A stretch of DNA of 64,000 bases, taken from positions 51,214-115,213 of the forward strand of contig JAGHQL010000079.1 in assembly GCA_020080175.1 (NCBI GenBank), written 5' to 3'. The notes below the pieces were generated by a model that searched no databases, had not been told where the DNA came from, and was given only the letters and a program-made list of their open reading frames with translations. The position numbers were made by a program, and so were the translations under genes. The DNA is from Glutinoglossum americanum (taxonomy: Eukaryota; Ascomycota; Geoglossomycetes; Geoglossales; Geoglossaceae). Below, piece by piece: positions 1-11,447 of the stretch (positions within the stretch are counted from its first letter, which is position 1; every line of letters starts with the position of its first letter).

Positions 1-2
1 TT

Positions 3-1057
3 GCATTAGACAGCTGGCTAAAGAAGTATCTGCTGATGTGAGTGGTGATTCCTGATGGTGTGTATTTAGGTACTGACGGAGGGCCAGGTATGTGTTTGTT
101 ACTAAGACAGAATCCGGTGGTGGCTATTGGCGCCTTGTGTTCAATCGGATTCTCTTTGCAACCATGCTCGCAAATATCCTAGTCGGTCTTGTCGTCTGGG
201 CCAAGGGTTCGGCAACTATGGGCGCTTGCGTCATCCCTCTCCCATTTCTTTTGGGCGGGTTCAAGCTCTACTGCCGCAGGACCTATGATGACCAAATACG
301 CTACTACACTCGGGGGTTTGGTTCCGGAGATGCAGAGGACCCGGCTCTACCAATGAAACCGTCGAAACGTAACGATAAACTGACTACCAGATTTGGCCAT
401 CCTGCTCTCTTCAAACCTCTTATGGTGCCGATGGTCCACGCAAAAGCCCAAAGCGTACTCGCTCAGATCTACAAGGGTCGCATAGAATCCTCCGGTGTGG
501 CCACAGAAAGTGGATTTGGCGATATCCAACTCGACTCCATGTCCCAATCTTACCCAGGAAAAGCTTCTCGTGGTCAACCATCAGCACCTGCGCCCTTCGA
601 GGTGGTTCCAGAAAGCCAGCTCGATTTCTCATATTACAAGAACCGTGAAGAATTTGGCGACGAGCACGGGGCAGGTGACATCTTTGGCCGCCCAGACACT
701 CCTCGCTCTTTCACGACTAGCCATCCTGCCTACACTGGCACCCCTGAGTCCTCCCGTCCTTCATCCCCGGCCACTGACAATCACACCAGCGGTGGTCGCG
801 TCGTCCCCCAGCGGCATGACAATATCGGCCACATATACCCTTCCAACTACCACCCGCCCGGTTATCGCCCGGAATCATCTTATAGAGCGTCTTCCGAGCG
901 CGGCCTTCCTGCTACCAGCCCTTACACCCGCCAGAATGATAGCGATTCTCATATCGGCTTGCTCGGCGCGGCTGGTATGCCCGCCGGAGCAGGATCTGCG
1001 CCTCTGCAGACAGAGTCTAACGAGACGTCTTACGATTACTTCAGGGGCCGGCGGTGA
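3..1057 (+). CDS. CSC1/OSCA-type calcium-permeable cation channel, C-terminal part (5' partial)
   Basis: Only the 3' end of the gene lies in the window. I join exon 3..37 (intron 38..87, GTGAGT..CCAG, branch-like TACTGAC at 71-77) to exon 88..1057. The join reads LKKYLLM-YVFVTKTESGG, followed by a Trp-Arg segment and two hydrophobic stretches, as in the last membrane part of the CSC1/RSN1 (DUF221) 7TM region. Known family members are osmotically or mechanically gated cation channels of the plasma membrane or other membranes. The remaining roughly 220 residues are a Pro/Ser/Thr-rich, probably cytosolic tail. The reading frame before residue 88 has an in-frame TGA inside the intron, so the exon cannot simply extend upstream. 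The family call is firm; which paralogue it is cannot be told from this end alone. Confidence 0.82.
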
Positions 1058-1701
1058 GAGTTAGGTGTACATACCCAAGCTGTCCCGCAGCTCTTGTAAT
1101 TGATGCACAAATACCCTCACCCTCACTTGGATTTTCTTTTAGCATGGCGAGTAGCTGGATTACCTTTGGGATCTTTTAGCGGTCGTAGCATTCAGCCCCT
1201 ACTACCACTTATTGCCTTGGTTTTCTTCCTATTCCCCACTTGTCTCATAGTTTAACGGCTTTTGCATAGCGGGCGTTGAGACTTAGATATCACTGATCAC
1301 GGTGAGCGGGGGGTATTTTTTAGGGTTTAATATCGGGAGGGATAGAGGAATTCTTGTTCATAGAGGACGAACCGCGGAAGCACATTTCTGCGAATGGAAC
1401 AGCCGCCAGGCTTTTAATGATATTTTGAGAAGAAAGCGTCAAAATAAAGAAGAGAGGGAACTCTCAGACTGTAAACCACCAAGCATCCTCCCGACCGTGT
1501 GAGGAAAGGGATTGCTCCCTTCCCTCAAATGCCACATGTATATTTATATTTATTAAGGGGACAGGAAACAGCACGAACCTGAGTCTAATGCAGAGGTGTG
1601 TAGAAGAGGATATGAAATAGTTAAGTGCCCGTGGATAAAGCAGGATAAGCCTTTAAATCGGTCTAGCCCATCCGTTGACACGTTCTCAAGTCGTCACGTC
1701 G
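1058..1701. other. convergent 3' intergenic region
   Basis: The stretch lies between the stop codons of the channel gene (+) and the Kes1 gene (-). I see no conserved coding segment; it presumably holds the two 3' UTRs. The short open frames in it have no family features. Confidence 0.5.
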
Positions 1702-3094
1702 CTACGGCTCCGTCTTCCTGTCCTCCTTTAGCGGAGCTTGATACTTTGCCTCATCCCACCTCCACAACCCCCCGGTTTTATCCGCCTCGACCTGATACCC
1801 AACCCTCTCTGCCAGCCGACCAAACATTTCGTCGGCCTCAACGCGGCTGAAGTACCGCCTCTCCCATTCCTTGCCTTCATCTTTCTCTTGCTTCCTCAAC
1901 TCACGCTGCGCATTCTCGATCTTGCTCTTCTCGGTGCCTGTCGTTTCCATATCGCCATTGCCGATTGCTTCCGCGACGGCGCGCCATGCACGGCGGGATT
2001 CAAGCTCGCCTTGCTGGTCTAAGGGGGCGATGGTGAGAGGGGTCACCTGTGATGTCTTGGGGCTGTAAGAGTCTAGTTCTGTCTTAGATTTTACGTCGTG
2101 GATAGTGAATGTATCATTCCATTGGCCCTCAATACTATAGAGGATGTCCTTTTCTTTGCCCTCCGGGTAGAGGGTAGCGGTAAACGAGTTCTTTTTTCCG
2201 CTAACCCAACCCTTGCCCGAGTAGCTAATCTTAGACGTATATCCAGACGAGCTCTGGATAAAGGTGCGGGTATTGAGCTCAACATAAGGAGCGCCGTAGA
2301 CGAGACCTTCAATATGTAGGGATGGTAAGGTTATTAGATAGTCCTCGTTGTAAGCATCGATATGGTAGATAGCATGTCCTATTTGTTTAACATGAATAGT
2401 GCGCATCGAGAAGGAAGCCTTTTGGCCATTATAGCCTTGAAGCTACCGGAAGGTTAGTATAGTTGCTGCAGGCATAGGTGGTATACATAGAAGACTTACG
2501 CGAACACCATGTTTCTGGTTCCAGATGGTGTAGGCGGTCACAGGAGGGTGGTGGCTTGAGAATACAGGATCAGCTACCTTCGATTCGATCCTGCAAGTGA
2601 GCGGTGGAGAAACTTTACCCACCTGACTTGTTCTGAGATCAGCTCTGTCGTGCCGGCCTCATCCTCCCACTTCCCTAGAAAGAGCTCTCCTAGAAACGGG
2701 TTTAGTGGCTTCTTCTCACTGCCTAACTTCTCGTTACGGCTACTATATTGCTGCTTCAGGGTACTTAGAAACCATTTTAGCACCAAGAGGGCTCTTTTTG
2801 CTGGATCGGGCTCGGAAGCAGGGGCAACGAGGATCGAGGGATGCTCGGCCCAATAAGAAGAGTACTCAACCAGCGATGTAGACGAGAGGATGAATGGCGG
2901 AGCCGTAAGGGATGAGAGGTCTCCAGAAAACGAGGCAATTGACTGGTCGAGTGAGTACTACATTTTCAAAAGATAGCACTAGTGATGTGGAAATAAAAGG
3001 CCAGGCGTACTTTTAAGAAAGATGACCAGGAGCCTTTGTTAGCGGCAGCTACTCCAGCAGCCTCACCATTTCCATTTCCATTTGACGAAGACAT
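1702..3094 (-). CDS. KES1: Oxysterol-binding protein homologue Kes1/Osh4
   Basis: Four exons on the minus strand: 3094..3011, 2942..2623, 2554..2500 and 2442..1702, giving 399 aa, close to the roughly 435 aa of short-form fungal OSBPs. The family signature EQVSHHPP is rebuilt across intron 2, whose AG|C junction supplies the Ser. Other matching blocks are [11 protein letters not shown], the segment [24 protein letters not shown] and the C-terminal WRWDEAKYQ. There is no PH or ankyrin domain, so this is the short Kes1/Osh4 type, which exchanges sterol and PI4P between membranes, mainly at the Golgi, in yeast. The start was chosen at 3094: [10 protein letters not shown] leads directly into the conserved [18 protein letters not shown] region. 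The gene is divergent from NTF2. High confidence for family and exon structure. Confidence 0.93.
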
Positions 3095-3487
3095 TACGAT
3101 GTGATAAGAGAGATTGAGATACGAGGTATTATGCGATAGGGATTAGTATTCTGAATTGTAATTGCACAATGCTCCGGACGTGGGTTGACGATTGGTTGCC
3201 CTGTGCTCCGTACTATGTATAAATTCGAGGTGGTTGGGGACAGGCGAAGTCGACGTCATGGACCCCTTTACACTTCAGGTCTGTGTAACCGTTGAGGTTG
3301 TCATGGGAAAATTTGGGGAAATTTCGCATTTCTCGTGCGGGCGCCAAGACCATATCTGTGTATTCATGTTGCCCCACCAAAATCACCCCGCGTCACCCTC
3401 ATATCTCATCTGTGAGCCATCGCGTCGATAGTTCCTGACTCCAGCACAAAAATATTACCCCATACATCAACTGGGATCTCCTGCAAT
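3095..3487. promoter_or_regulatory. divergent promoter region of KES1 and NTF2
   Basis: A 393-bp stretch lies between the two divergent start codons. It holds no conserved coding segment. It presumably carries both promoters; I can name no specific binding site. Confidence 0.45.
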
Positions 3488-4339
3488 ATGGCCAGTAAGA
3501 TATCCTACTCTCCCTCTGCCGTCTGTCTTAGCCCTCCCTCACCAAGACATTCGGGATCTTGTTTGATTATTACACGGAGATATATTCCAGGATGGGAAAT
3601 TTTACTGACATAAACCGTTTCTCGGCGTTAGGCTTTGAAGATATCGCAAGTAGGTCGGATCCAGCTCCAGACAGCGACCAAGGCAAACCCAGCCAATATT
3701 CTTGGGCGACATAGAGAATCCCAACTGGGTAGACGGTTGCTAATAAGTCGATGCGAAGATCAATTCATTGAGTTCTACTATAAGACATTTGATCAGAATA
3801 GGTCCAGCTTAGCTGCGCTCTATGTGAGAACGGTCCCACCGCCTTCGATAATAGCAACCAGGGTGGAGAGCATGCTAATATCTCTATACCACCCGTAGCA
3901 CGATAATTCTATGCTCACCTTTGAGAATGCTGCGATCCGGGGCACTGCCGCAATAGTTGAGAAGCTTGTTGTAAGTCTTCTCACATTCGCCCTAGCGCCA
4001 GGGCTTATATATGGGGGCTTGTATACTATTTTTGTTTGCTGACTTTGCCCCTGAGGTAGTCCTTGCCTTTCGAAGCTGTTGTGCATCAAGTTGCAACCAA
4101 AGATGTTCAGCCTTCGAATGAAAATGGAGGTATCTTGGTACTTGTCACTGGAGCTCTATTGGTGTGTTTAACTCCTAACACACCTTTCACTAAGAGGAAT
4201 ATTGACTCGTCGATATCAACAGGTGGACAAGGAACAGAAGCCAATGAGTTACACCCAAGCCTTCCAGCTACTGCCTGACGGTCAGGGAAGTTACTTCGTG
4301 TTCAATGATGTATTCCGTTTAGTGTATGCTGCCTCCTAG
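3488..4339 (+). CDS. NTF2: Nuclear transport factor 2 (NTF2)
   Basis: Six exons: 3488..3494, 3632..3649, 3759..3823, 3899..3970, 4060..4161 and 4223..4339. All phases agree and together encode 126 aa, the normal NTF2 length of about 125. The protein reads MASFEDIANQFIEFYYKTFD, then LAALYHDNSMLTFE, the segment PFEAVVHQVATKDVQPS, GGILVLVTGALL, and ends VFNDVFRLVYAAS. These are the hallmarks of the small NTF2 fold that returns RanGDP to the nucleus by binding FxFG nucleoporins. The 5' end is unusually fragmented: the initiator exon has only 7 nt and the second exon 18 nt. The 3' splice site of intron 2 is GAAG|AT after a TAATAAG-like branch. No single open frame covers the gene, so it is easily missed. 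Confidence 0.95.
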
Positions 4340-4957
4340 GAGCGAGAAATTAGAGGACGCTAGAACACAGATGTGAATGTGCGCACGGGCCTAGCAATTT
4401 TCGCATTTGAATTTGAGCATACAACACATTATTGCTATAGAAAATCTACTCAAAGATGCCACTGATTCAACATTCGATCGTATCACTGGGTTTTGTCAGC
4501 CGCGGATTAGAAACAGGCACACGTCCACATTCAGTACGCCGCGCGTCAGCCCTATACAGAGCTACGCCACATCACCCAGGCTGCAATTCACATATAGCTT
4601 TTTTGTACCGCCCTTCTCGTTGCAAGTTAATCGACACGTATGCAAACTAGGTATTCGTATCCTAAAAATTCAATAAATTGCTGACTAAGCGTGTTCGTTG
4701 AAGAAATAGCCGAGATCATTAAGACTCCAAGCTTTAAAGACACGAATCGACAACCTGACGGTGACTAACGGAAACTGCTTTGAACCTTCAGATACGCATC
4801 ACACTGGTGCGATTTAACGCGTTCTTCGAAACAAGGCTATCCGCAAATCTACTCTACTTGATCCTCTGGTCTTCTCTCAGTCTGGGACAAGGCAACCGTC
4901 TGCGATTGGCTGGTTCGGCACGTTTGTCCATATACGAGAACCGGGTAGCTAGACAAG
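4340..4957. other. intergenic region upstream of TVP18
   Basis: The stretch lies between the NTF2 stop and the TVP18 start, with the genes in tandem orientation. I see no conserved coding segment or RNA gene. Confidence 0.45.
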
Positions 4958-5792
4958 ATGACGATAGCTGAGGAACTCAGGTCGCGGAATTTCAGTAGGT
5001 GCCCAGGCTCTGTGGCTGGGATGATGATACTGATGGTTCTTGTAATGTAGGCATATATGGGCAATGGTTAGTAGATCCCTTATTGCCTCTGTGTACGGCC
5101 TCTATATCCCATGGACAAAAGCGGCCGCGGATGTGGACACAAGAGGGTGTTTGAATAGAGCTTGTGGATGTAGTTCGTGTGAAGGACATGGATTGTGTTT
5201 GGCACTCCCGCCGTCAACGGAGATCATGAACATCGAATACCGCTGAAGGCTTCATACTAGCGACTTGAGGATATTCTAAGGAAAACAAAGTTCTTTGGAT
5301 GCTTGCTAACGGGTTAACTTATAGGATTGGCGTATTGTGTATATTCCTCTGCTTTTCCCTAGGAATCGCAAACATATTCAACTTCGACCTCATCATCATA
5401 TTTAGCGTTATCTGCCTGTTTGTGCCTCCTCAATTCAGTCCCCCAATATACCAGCTTCATTCCTGACAACAGAAACAAAACAAATGGACAGTGTCTCCTC
5501 CTTCATAATAGTCTTCGTCGAAATCCCTCTCCTCCTGCGCATTTGCCCGACCTCTTCAACATTTGACGCCTTTATTCGCAGATTCACGACTAATTATATG
5601 CGCGCGGGGATCTACCTTGCCATGAGTGCTGCCCAGTGGCTGAGCCTCATCATCAAACCGACCAGTCTGATTGCCGCTGCAGTCTTACTGTTGATCTCTG
5701 CAGTCTGTTATGCGCTTGCAGGTTTAAAGGGACAAGGCTTCGTCGGTAGCAAGACGTTGGGTGGACAAGGTGTGGCGCAGATGATCGTGTGA
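4958..5792 (+). CDS. TVP18: Golgi apparatus membrane protein Tvp18
   Basis: Four exons: 4958..4994, 5051..5066, 5325..5417 and 5492..5792, encoding 148 aa, the usual family length. The start MTIAEELRSRNFS-IYGQW and the segment IGVLCIFLCFSLGIANIF match the Tvp18 N-terminus. The last exon carries EIPLLLRICP, FDAFIRRF, NYMRAGIYL and the invariant C-terminus GSKTLGGQGVAQMIV. Four hydrophobic segments fit a tetraspanning Tvp protein of the late Golgi. The donor of intron 3 is CT|GTTTGT; only this choice keeps phase and gives ICLVSSFII. The second exon is only 16 nt. The family call is very firm. Confidence 0.94.
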
Positions 5793-7334
5793 GGTATCGG
5801 GAAGGAATAGGGAAATGGCGGTTGACTGAAGGTTTGAAATTATCGGTGGCAGATGGGTGGTAGGCATTACAATGGATGATTTGAGGCGGTCTTATCGTTA
5901 GGGTTTACAGCTCAGCCTTTCTGGGGCCTCTACAGCAAGGCCGTCTGCTAAGTTTACGTCGCTGAGACATCATTTATGCGGTCTCATGTAGTTCGGGAGC
6001 TCCACCAGAAGAACTAATGCTGGCCAGTTGATGCGGGAGGGATTACTGCGCAGCGTCGAGTCACTAAGGCGTCGCTCGAGCTTTGTCTCATGTATTTTTT
6101 ATTTCTCACGTTTCCTCGTTTCTACTGTCACGCAAGAGCTACATGGTTTTCCTGTTTTCTATACTCTATACTTACAGGTGTTCTCTGTTATACCTCGGGA
6201 TTTCTATGGGTGATATGATATCAAAAAGTTACATGACGTGATTGATATAAAAGTGCACCAAGGTACCAGGGGATTTGAGCATTCTTAGGTGGGGGTAAAG
6301 TGAGGCGACGCTTGTCAGATGGGCAACTAGCTTATGCTGTATAGAGACACCGTATTTGCAGCTTTAGCTTTAGGTGAGGCTTGATTAAGGAATTTCTTTT
6401 GACGTATTTTGCGGGGGGTTGGCGGGGTGGCTAAATCCTCGGGGCCTCGCGTGATTTCCCTGACGAAAGGCGTTTCCTCCATGTCAGCTGAATCGCAAGG
6501 GCCAGGATTGGCACACGGTTCAATGGGTGATCAATTTGGCAATGCATCCAGCTCAACGTGCTCGGGGCGGTTCATCAAGCATGGAAATCCTCAGATGCGG
6601 GTGAGGTGGAGTATACAGGAGAAAATTTTGCTGCAGCTTTATTACATGGAACAATGTGAAGATACATGCATGGTCAACGATGGTGTGATGGGGGTGGTGT
6701 CCAATCGACCTGCGGGATTTTCCGAGCCGGTACCTAGCCAATGGGACGGACAGCACCAAGCATTCGTTACCGCTAGCTCCGATCATCTGCGTTGTACAAC
6801 TAACTGTAGCACTAGCCAACGTGCTCCGTCACTTGATCTGCACTGTATGAAAAATCGTCCTAACGCTTAAAGCAACTCCCTTCCTCCTAATTCTTCCAGA
6901 TACAGTTCAATTGGGCCTCTCGACGGCAACAGCAACAGGTGGTGAGCGCAAGCACTGTTCGCTGTGTTTGCATCCCTATTGTATGTGCATTCGTACTCTC
7001 ATTCCGCTTGCGTCTTCATATCCATGTTAGACAACGAAAGGCGGTCAATGCACGGTTTGCCCCAGGTAGAAGGCTTCGAGGTTAATTCTCGCGTCTGATC
7101 CCTTTTTGGGTGCCGGGGCGTTGCAATCGCCGTTTCTATGGCCCTCGTTGGGCCTTTGCGACACCCCGTGAATTAATTGATTCGTTAATTTGTTGAAAGG
7201 ATATTCCGCTTATCGTCGGACATGTGTTCTGCCAGTTTTTGTTGTCCGTGGCAAACATCTGACATTTCCAGATCTAGATCCTAGATCCTTAAATCCGCCC
7301 GGTCAGATATTTTAGCAGCTACATTTAAGTCATA
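5793..7334. other. 1.5-kb intergenic region upstream of AIM21
   Basis: No family-like protein segment or RNA gene was recognised. The open frames at 6028-6213 and 6409-6870 have no motif or plausible intron joins. The region probably contains the TVP18 3' UTR and a long AIM21 promoter or leader. Confidence 0.4.
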
Positions 7335-10300
7335 ATGACAGCTACAACCGCTCCATCGATACCACCGCGTCCAAACAGGTCACAGAAACACCTGATGGCC
7401 GTTGACGCTCCGAAAGTTCCTCCTCGGCCTACACGTCGTGTCGAGCGCTCTGTTTCTCCGAACCGAGACAGCTTTGCTCGCTCACCACTCAACGAGACCC
7501 CTTTCGCGATAAATCCTGGCGATAGCAGCGGTGGCCTCTACTCCCTGGGTCAGAATATCTCAGCCTCCAGCCTTCCACCGCGTCCTCCCAGTGTGTCGCT
7601 CCCGTCGATTGGACAGGAAGGCGCAGAATATGCCAGTTTTTGCGACATCCCCGCCGAACCTGACGTTGGATCGATTGCAACCGAGTCTCCAAAGACACAA
7701 ACCAGGAATATCGGGAACAATCTCAAACTACATGCTCCGAAACCTACCCTACCAATCTCCAGTGCGAAAGTGAGAACTGTGGCTGTTGCGCGAACGGATT
7801 CAACACAGGCTACAGCCGCGGGCATCGACCACGCAGACGATAAAGACCCTCATACGAGACCGTTGAAGGCAAAGGTCAGCTTCACCAGCCACGATTCCTC
7901 CCAAGGGGCAGAACGGCCGGCCTCAACTCAGCCTAGTGACAGCGAGCATGGTATCCCCGAGATCGGCCTTCGTGTGCCCATGTACCCGAACGCCGGAGAC
8001 GTTCAGGCGCCCTCGCCCTCGGCGTATCAAACCACACTTGGTTCGGGTGTTGGTTTCCACAATGATGGCCAGCACCGCCCTGGCCGCAATCACAAGCGTA
8101 CACCTAGCGGAAGGGAATGCCCCCCCGGAAGCTATGGGCTCCACGGACATGGGGCTCCGGGCCAGAACAAATTCGAGAAAGCCTGGTATGAAAGCCATCC
8201 GGAGGCCTTGGAACGTGAAGAAAGTGGTGAATATGGCCCCGGTCTCGGAGTCAGCAGGACAGAGTGGGCGTTGAGCAGCGATGATTTGAATAGGGTTGTT
8301 AGGGAAACTGCTAGCAAAGGCGCTGGCTATGGTACGTTTACAGAGAACGAATAGCTATTTCTTTAATATCTAAATATCTACAGGAACTTCCCCAGCAATT
8401 GACGGAACGCCGGATGAACAAATTGGGTATCTGGCGTCGGAGGAGTATGCCTCACGCATAACGTCGCCAAATCCTCCTTCACACCACGGGTCGCGGGGTG
8501 GCTCACAGACATTCAATGCATCGCGATTGAGGGAGGAGATTACGCGCGATGCGCCATCGAACCGACAATCACTAGAAATTGCCGTCGCAGATGAGCCGGA
8601 AGACGAAGACGTGATTCATGTTAATCCGCAATCGTCAAGCAGGGGCGATATTGGAATCGAAGACCTTGGACCCCAAGGTTGCAACATTTCAGAGCATGGT
8701 GGTTGGATAGATGAACATAGCTATGGTGTCCCAATTTTGGCTTCCGACGAGGTCACGAAAGAACCCGCTGCTGAACACTTGCAGCCAGCCGTATCCCCTT
8801 ACCAGGAGCGAAAGGGCAACAGCTACTTCACGAGTGGAGACCTAGAGCGAAGTGGAAGTAGGACTTCAAGCAGACCAACTAGTACGCCAGCAAGCAGATC
8901 TACCAGCAGGCCTAATAGCATTATCGGGGGTATTCCTGGCTTTTCGCGATATGCCCTATATGATGACCTCGAAGAGCTAAGCACCCCTCTAGAGGATGTG
9001 GAGGAATATGAGCCCCTGTTTCCCGAGGACGAAAAAGGCGAGAAGCCGAAAAGCCCACTTGACCGTCTTAAGCGTCCAGAGCTGAATACCGCAAAGAGCA
9101 GTAGTTTGTCCTCACGATCCCAGAGACGCAAGTTCCCTAGTCAGGATATCTGGGAAGACGCCCCTAGCAGTGCACAACTTCAAGCCACCGTGACCAACCC
9201 CCAGCTGCCGGAAGATAACCTAGAACTTGTTAAGTGTTTAGAAGAAAATACTGAGGGGTCTCCAGGAGCTGTTAAGAGCCGACAAGTTGATGAAGCTGGC
9301 AGTTTCCTACCGCAGGAAACACGGGAATGGGCGAATCCGAAGATCAAGGACGAATTAAAAAACTCCAAACCAAAACAGAGATTTCCGAGTAAGGATATCT
9401 GGGAAGACTCGCCAGAAAGTCTTCAGTTACAGACGACTGTCTCGGCACCCCAAACTGACGAGAGCGAAAGCAACTCTGATGTCCCTGAACGGCCTATGAC
9501 GGATGCCGTGACACGTACACATGAACAGCCAGTGAGTGAGAGGGAGTCACAGCACGCAGAGGGGATAGCTACGGCAGAAATCAAGCCAGCTTTAGAGAAA
9601 CCAACGCCCCCCCCCAGGCCGACGCGAAGTAAAGAGCTTACCGCCGGTACCGCTGGCGTACAGCCTAACATCCCTGCTCGCCCTCCTCAGAGAGTACGGA
9701 ATCTCCCGCCCGCGGACATCCCCCCGATGCCGGCAAAATCCCCAACTCCAGTTTCGAGTGGAGTATACAGCAGAGCCGTGCCCCCACCACCTGCCAAAGC
9801 AGATGACAGTATGGCTGAGCCCACGTCCTCACCCATGGAAAAGAAAGCTCCAGTTTTACCTGAGAGGTCTAAACCCCAAATTCCCGCTCGGCCTGCCAAG
9901 CCTGTGACAAAAAAGAGTGGAGATTCGGTGGGTTCTAGCACGCCAGCCAAGACAGGATCAGCTAGCAGCACGGAAGGCAGCAGTGCTATTCGATCAGTTC
10001 CTCCCCCTCCAACGGCAAGGCCTAAGCCAGCGGTTCCTTCTCGGCCTAATGGCGGAAAACTCGCCGCTTTGAAGGCCGGGTTTTTCTCAGACCTTGACAG
10101 GCGCCTCCAGCAGGGTCCCACGGCACCCAAACAGCAAAACGAGTTGGCCGAGGAGCAAACAGCCGAGAAGGCGCCGCTCAGTGATGCAAGGAAAGGCAGG
10201 GCGAGGGGTCCAGTGCGGAGAAAACCCGCTGTATCACCTTCCGCGAACTCGGAGGAGACCAATGACCAGAGAAGTCCCCAGAAATTCGACATCAGCGTAG

Positions 10301-10716
10301 CCTTTACAGTTTGGCAAATTGCCGAGGACGGAGTAGTTGCTGTATCCTCTGAGGATAACGGCCCAAACCCAGAGCCTACGAACAGTTCGAACAAAACAGA
10401 GATTGATTCCCTAGATGATATCGTTACTAGCGCGACGGGTGTAAGGAATCTCCTGGACAATGCTCGAGACTCAACCAGGGTGTCAGAAGGGGCTCAGGAA
10501 GAGGTCAACCCAGTCAGCCGAGAGAGCACGCAAGGTCAGACTATTGCTAGCGAGAGATCTGCAACAGAAATACAAGATGAAGATCCTGCCGCTAGATCTC
10601 CTACCATCGAGGCTGCTGCCACTATGGAAGCAAAGGGAGCCTCGGCGGTCTCAGAACCTAACCAGACTAGTGAGCAAGCCATTCACACCGATATAGCTAG
10701 CACGATGGAGAATTAG
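7335..10716 (+). CDS. AIM21: Aim21-like actin-patch regulator
   Basis: Two exons, 7335..8331 and 8384..10716, encode 1109 aa. The N-terminus has repeated PPRP motifs, then SPNRDSFARSPLNE, HAPKPTLP, GIPEIGLRVPMYPNAGDVQ, GSYGLHGHG, KAWYESHPE, WALSSDDLNR and, across the intron, GTSPAIDGTPDEQIGYLASE. These blocks define the ascomycete Aim21 family. In yeast, Aim21 with Tda2 binds capping protein and SH3 proteins at cortical actin patches and influences mitochondrial inheritance. The C-terminal half is low-complexity with many PPxP/PARP SH3-ligand-like motifs. A motif of the form FPSxDIWEDxPxS occurs twice, around residues 581 and 664. The intron (8332..8383, GTACGT..CAG) restores the frame. The family assignment is strong; function is inferred from yeast. 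Confidence 0.9.
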
Positions 10717-11447
10717 GATACTATCATTGAGAAGAGTGAGGGATAGGAGGAGTAGCATGGCAATGTGGATGGTTGGTTTCTCGAGGTAAAGGCATATCAT
10801 AAAGAGAGTTGGGTGAGCGTGAGGTCTCTAGAGAGAAAGGCGTGTTTTTGTGTTTGAAATTCCGGCCTACAGAGAGCTTGAGTTTTTGAATGGTGTCAAT
10901 ATTTTTTTCGAATTCTTCATATCCTTCCGTTCATGTCTACTATTTATCCTGACGGTCTGATGTGTCTTGTCTTCTACATGACGATTAATCAAACGAACGC
11001 ATGCAATTTGGTCGAGGCGAGACTGAAGAACCAACCAATTCCAGCGGCTACCAGAATGTGACCTTGACTATACTCTGTACAGTTCAACATCTCCGCTTAC
11101 ATAGTACACTTCGCAGAGTGCCCAATAGGTATTCTTGGAGTTATTTTAAGCCTCCGGCTCGATCAATGCATTAGACGCAAGGGGTAGGAACGAGGGGAAG
11201 CTCGTACTCGCAATGCGCGCTGGTTGGGCTAAACGACGATCATGATACACAGGGGTTGTGTGGTTATGCGATGTTAATGTCGCTTGCCGCTCAGCCTCGT
11301 TGAGGGCCATCCAATGCCTCCTATTACTGACGTCGAGATGTTTCTAGGTTTTTAGCCCCGCGCCGCTTCCTCTTCAATTCCATTCTCTAAGGCGCAGGTC
11401 AGTCGTTACCTTGACCTGATAAGTTCCAACATACACCAACAGGCAGG
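10717..11447. other. intergenic region
   Basis: The stretch lies between AIM21 and the secreted/TM protein gene. No coding or RNA feature was recognised; presumably a 3' UTR plus promoter. Confidence 0.4.

Noticed and set aside
9687-10460. Long minus-strand open frame (257 aa) opposite AIM21
   Set aside because: It lies entirely antisense to the well-supported Aim21 exon. Its Gly/Leu/Ser-rich composition mirrors the Pro/Ser-rich sense strand.
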